From: Paracoccaceae bacterium
GTDB taxonomy: Bacteria; Pseudomonadota; Alphaproteobacteria; Rhodobacterales; Rhodobacteraceae
Reading direction: 5' to 3'
DNA: 64,000 nucleotides
Assembly (NCBI GenBank): GCA_018222585.1
Contig: JAAFAB010000009.1
Span: 1 to 64,000 of the forward strand
Positions 62,053-64,000 of this stretch are shown piece after piece. The translations under genes and the position numbers were made by a program. The notes beneath the pieces are model-generated. The model saw nothing but the letters and a program-made list of their open reading frames with translations, had not been told where the DNA came from and ran no database searches. The first letter of the stretch is position 1. Each line of letters begins with the position of its first letter.

Positions 62053-63642
62053 TCACTCCTTGTCGACCAGCCGGTAGTAGACGAAGTCCGAGGTGGCGCC
62101 GTTGACGTAGCCCGAGACATCCGCGCCCATGGCGACCTCGTAGGTGGCCTGGAACATGATCACGATGGGAGAGCTCTCCTGCACCTTGGCCTGAAGGTCG
62201 CGGTACATGTCCAGGCGCGCTTCGGGATCGCTTTCCGACAGGGCGGCCATGGTTTCGGTGTTCAGCTCGTCCGGCACGGCCCAGGCGTTCCGCCAGGTGG
62301 TCGTGGCCTGGTAGTTGTCGTCCGAGTTGTCCGAGTTGTAGGCGAAGGCCTTGGCGTTGGAATGCGGGTCCATGAAGTCGGGGCCCCAGTACAGCAGCAT
62401 CGCCTGGTGGGTCCGCTCACGGTACTTGGTGATCACCTGGGCGCCGGTGCCGGGCAGGATCTCGAACTCGATGCCGGCATCGGCGAAGCTGGCCTGCAGC
62501 GATTGCGCCATGTCGGTGAAGGGGGCCGCGTTGATCACGTCCAGCGTCACCTCGATGGGGGTCTCGATGCCGGCATCGGCCAGGATCTGCTTGGCCTTCT
62601 CGGGATCATAGGTGAAGGGCGTCTCGTCGTAGGAGCCGGGGAAACCCTTCGGCCAGAAGGCCTGGTGGACCTCCATCTGGCCCTTGATGATCGTGTCGGT
62701 CATGCCGGTGTAGTCGACCAGGTAGCGCGCGGCTTCCCAGACGGCGGGATCGGTCAGGCTGTCGGTCTTCTGGTTGAACGACAGGAAGTGCACGGCGGCC
62801 TGCGGGAAGGTCTCGACCTTGATGTCGTCGCTGGACAGCGAGGCGATCTGGTCGGGCGTCAGGTTGCGCGCCATGTCGATGTCGCCCTGTTCCAGCAGCA
62901 GCTGCTGGGTGGCGGCTTCGGCCACGTGGCGGATGATCACCTGGGACATCTCGGGCGCGCCCTTGAAGTAGTCCGCATTGGCGGTCATGCGCACCATCTG
63001 ACCGGGGGTGTAGGCGGTCAGCGCGAAGGGACCGGAGCCAGCCGAGTTGGCGTTCAGCCAGGCATTGCCCATGTCGCCGTCGACCTCGTTCTCCATCACC
63101 AGCGCCTTGTCGACGATGGAGGCGGGGCGCGCGGCCAGGACGTTCAGAACGAAGGCGGGCGAGAAATCGCCCTCGTACTGCACGGTGACGACGTTGCCCT
63201 CCGCGGTGACCATGTCGTCGACGTTCTCCGGGGTCCAGCCGAGCTGTGCCAGGATGAAGGCGGGCGTCAGGTTCAGCTTGATGACGCGCGAGAGCGAGAA
63301 CAGCACGTCCTCGGCGGTCACCGGGTTGCCGGAGTTGAACACCGCATCGTCACGCAGGGTGAAGGCGATGGTCTTGGCCTCGGCGTCGACCTCCCATTCG
63401 GTCGCGATGCCGGGGGCCAGCACGGTCGGATCTTCCGCATCGTACTGCACGAGGCGGTCGTAGAGGTTGGTGACCAGCTCGCCCGAGGTGAACTCGTAGG
63501 CCTGGGCCGGGTCGATGGCGACGATATCGTCGATGTTCTGCGCGATGACCAGCACGTCATCGGGCGTTTCGGCCAGGGCCGCGGTGCCGGCAAGCGGCAG
63601 CGCGAGGGCCGAGGCCAGCATTGCGGATTTCAGCATTTTCAT
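62053..63642 (-). CDS. Peptide-type ABC transporter substrate-binding protein
   Basis: 529 residues. Signal peptide (SAMLASALALPLAGTAALA-ETP). SBP family 5 pattern (DPAQAYEFTSGELVTNLYDRLVQYD, NSGNPVTAEDVLFSLSRVI, SGPFALTAYTPGQMVRMTAN). The cognate permeases and ATPase are not between it and the peptidase, so they probably lie elsewhere. GGAGAGCC precedes the ATG at 63642. Confidence 0.9.
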   Translation of the reverse strand: MKMLKSAMLASALALPLAGTAALAETPDDVLVIAQNIDDIVAIDPAQAYEFTSGELVTNLYDRLVQYDAEDPTVLAPGIATEWEVDAEAKTIAFTLRDDAVFNSGNPVTAEDVLFSLSRVIKLNLTPAFILAQLGWTPENVDDMVTAEGNVVTVQYEGDFSPAFVLNVLAARPASIVDKALVMENEVDGDMGNAWLNANSAGSGPFALTAYTPGQMVRMTANADYFKGAPEMSQVIIRHVAEAATQQLLLEQGDIDMARNLTPDQIASLSSDDIKVETFPQAAVHFLSFNQKTDSLTDPAVWEAARYLVDYTGMTDTIIKGQMEVHQAFWPKGFPGSYDETPFTYDPEKAKQILADAGIETPIEVTLDVINAAPFTDMAQSLQASFADAGIEFEILPGTGAQVITKYRERTHQAMLLYWGPDFMDPHSNAKAFAYNSDNSDDNYQATTTWRNAWAVPDELNTETMAALSESDPEARLDMYRDLQAKVQESSPIVIMFQATYEVAMGADVSGYVNGATSDFVYYRLVDKE

Positions 63643-63687
63643 GAGGCTCTCCTTGTTGGGTCTTCGGTTGCGCCGGTCAGGCTTGGC

Positions 63688-64000
63688 TCAGGCTTCCAGT
63701 GGCGCCATTTCCGGCAGTTTCATCGCCCCCCGGCGGTTCAGCACCGCGAGGGTGCCCGTCCAGAGGATCCGGGCGGGGGTCTTGGTCGGGTTGCTCCAGG
63801 AATGCGGACGCAGGCCCGAGTAATGCAGGCTGTCCCCGGCGGTCATGCGGATGACCTGGCCGTCCAGCGTCTGCTCTATCTCGCCTTCGAGGATGAAGAT
63901 GATTTCTTCCCCTTCGTGGCTCACCACTTCGGAGGCATAGCCGGGCGGGACATGCAGGATGTAGGAGGACAGTTCCGCGCCAGGGAAATCCGTCGCAAGG
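63688..64000 (-). CDS. Cupin-domain protein, probably an XRE/cupin regulator (partial)
   Basis: Only the C-terminal ~104 residues are in the window; the start is beyond 64000. Cupin pattern: HEGEEIIFILEGEIEQTLDGQ, AGDSLHYSGLRPHSW. Regulators with an N-terminal helix-turn-helix and this cupin are common next to peptide and polyamine uptake genes. It precedes the binding protein on the same strand by 45 bp, so it is likely the first gene of the operon. Confidence 0.7.
   Translation of the reverse strand, partial: LATDFPGAELSSYILHVPPGYASEVVSHEGEEIIFILEGEIEQTLDGQVIRMTAGDSLHYSGLRPHSWSNPTKTPARILWTGTLAVLNRRGAMKLPEMAPLEA

Noticed and set aside
1-64000. tRNA, rRNA, CRISPR arrays, complete insertion sequences or integrase genes
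   Set aside because: None could be found by reading; no regularly spaced repeats, cloverleaf sequences or transposase motifs were seen.

Overview
The window is a GC-rich stretch of an alphaproteobacterial genome. The most likely source is a Rhodobacterales (Rhodobacteraceae) member. TRAP and tripartite-tricarboxylate transporters are abundant, the cellulose synthase closely matches the Rhodobacter-type BcsA, many genes overlap by ATGA or TGATG, and the content is a patchwork of small catabolic operons each with its own divergent regulator. No rRNA, tRNA, CRISPR array or intact insertion sequence was seen.

Layout. 1-2050: poorly coding debris that ends in a frameshifted, truncated ardC antirestriction gene, probably the scar of a lost mobile element. 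2085-8731: a mevalonate catabolism unit (degradative HMG-CoA reductase, TRAP importer, HMG-CoA lyase) with a divergent MocR-type regulator and a GTACAG repeat array between them. 8808-13466: small stress or redox-type genes (SRPBCC protein, NmrA-like reductase, LysR and AraC regulators, alpha/beta hydrolase) and a fragment of a lost short-chain dehydrogenase. 13782-15690: a type I restriction subunit that has lost its whole helicase core, and a small lipoprotein. 15894-23236: a squalene-hopene-cyclase-like enzyme, a UbiH-like FAD monooxygenase, an MMPL/RND lipid-type transporter and a small secreted protein in one operon, with a membrane spermidine-synthase-like protein upstream. 23728-29117: an HxlR/SDR divergent pair, then a three-subunit molybdenum aldehyde oxidoreductase (PaoABC type). 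29341-31588: two glycosyltransferases.

31671-39640: a seven-gene leftward operon coupling a tripartite tricarboxylate transporter to CoA transfer, hydration, dehydrogenation and thiolysis, controlled by a divergent LysR. It has no acyl-CoA dehydrogenase, so the imported acid probably enters at the unsaturated level. 39630-49334: a peptidoglycan recycling locus, with MurR/RpiR regulator, MurQ etherase, complete peptide-type ABC importer, serine hydrolase, AnmK kinase and GNAT acetyltransferase. 49662-50605: a duplicated module encoding two nearly identical 40-residue single-span membrane proteins behind a conserved GTTAAC inverted repeat. 50656-58524: a cellulose operon (bcsN-bcsA-bcsB-bcsZ-TPR protein) with a degenerate PilZ motif in BcsA and no visible BcsC barrel. 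58810-60831: a KtrAB-like potassium uptake pair. 60884-64000: an M24 peptidase, a peptide-binding protein and the end of a cupin-type protein, apparently the start of another peptide or amino-acid uptake locus.

The most original candidates are the terpene-cyclase operon, the duplicated small membrane protein module, the helicase-less HsdR, the peptidoglycan importer operon and the Tct-linked acid degradation operon.
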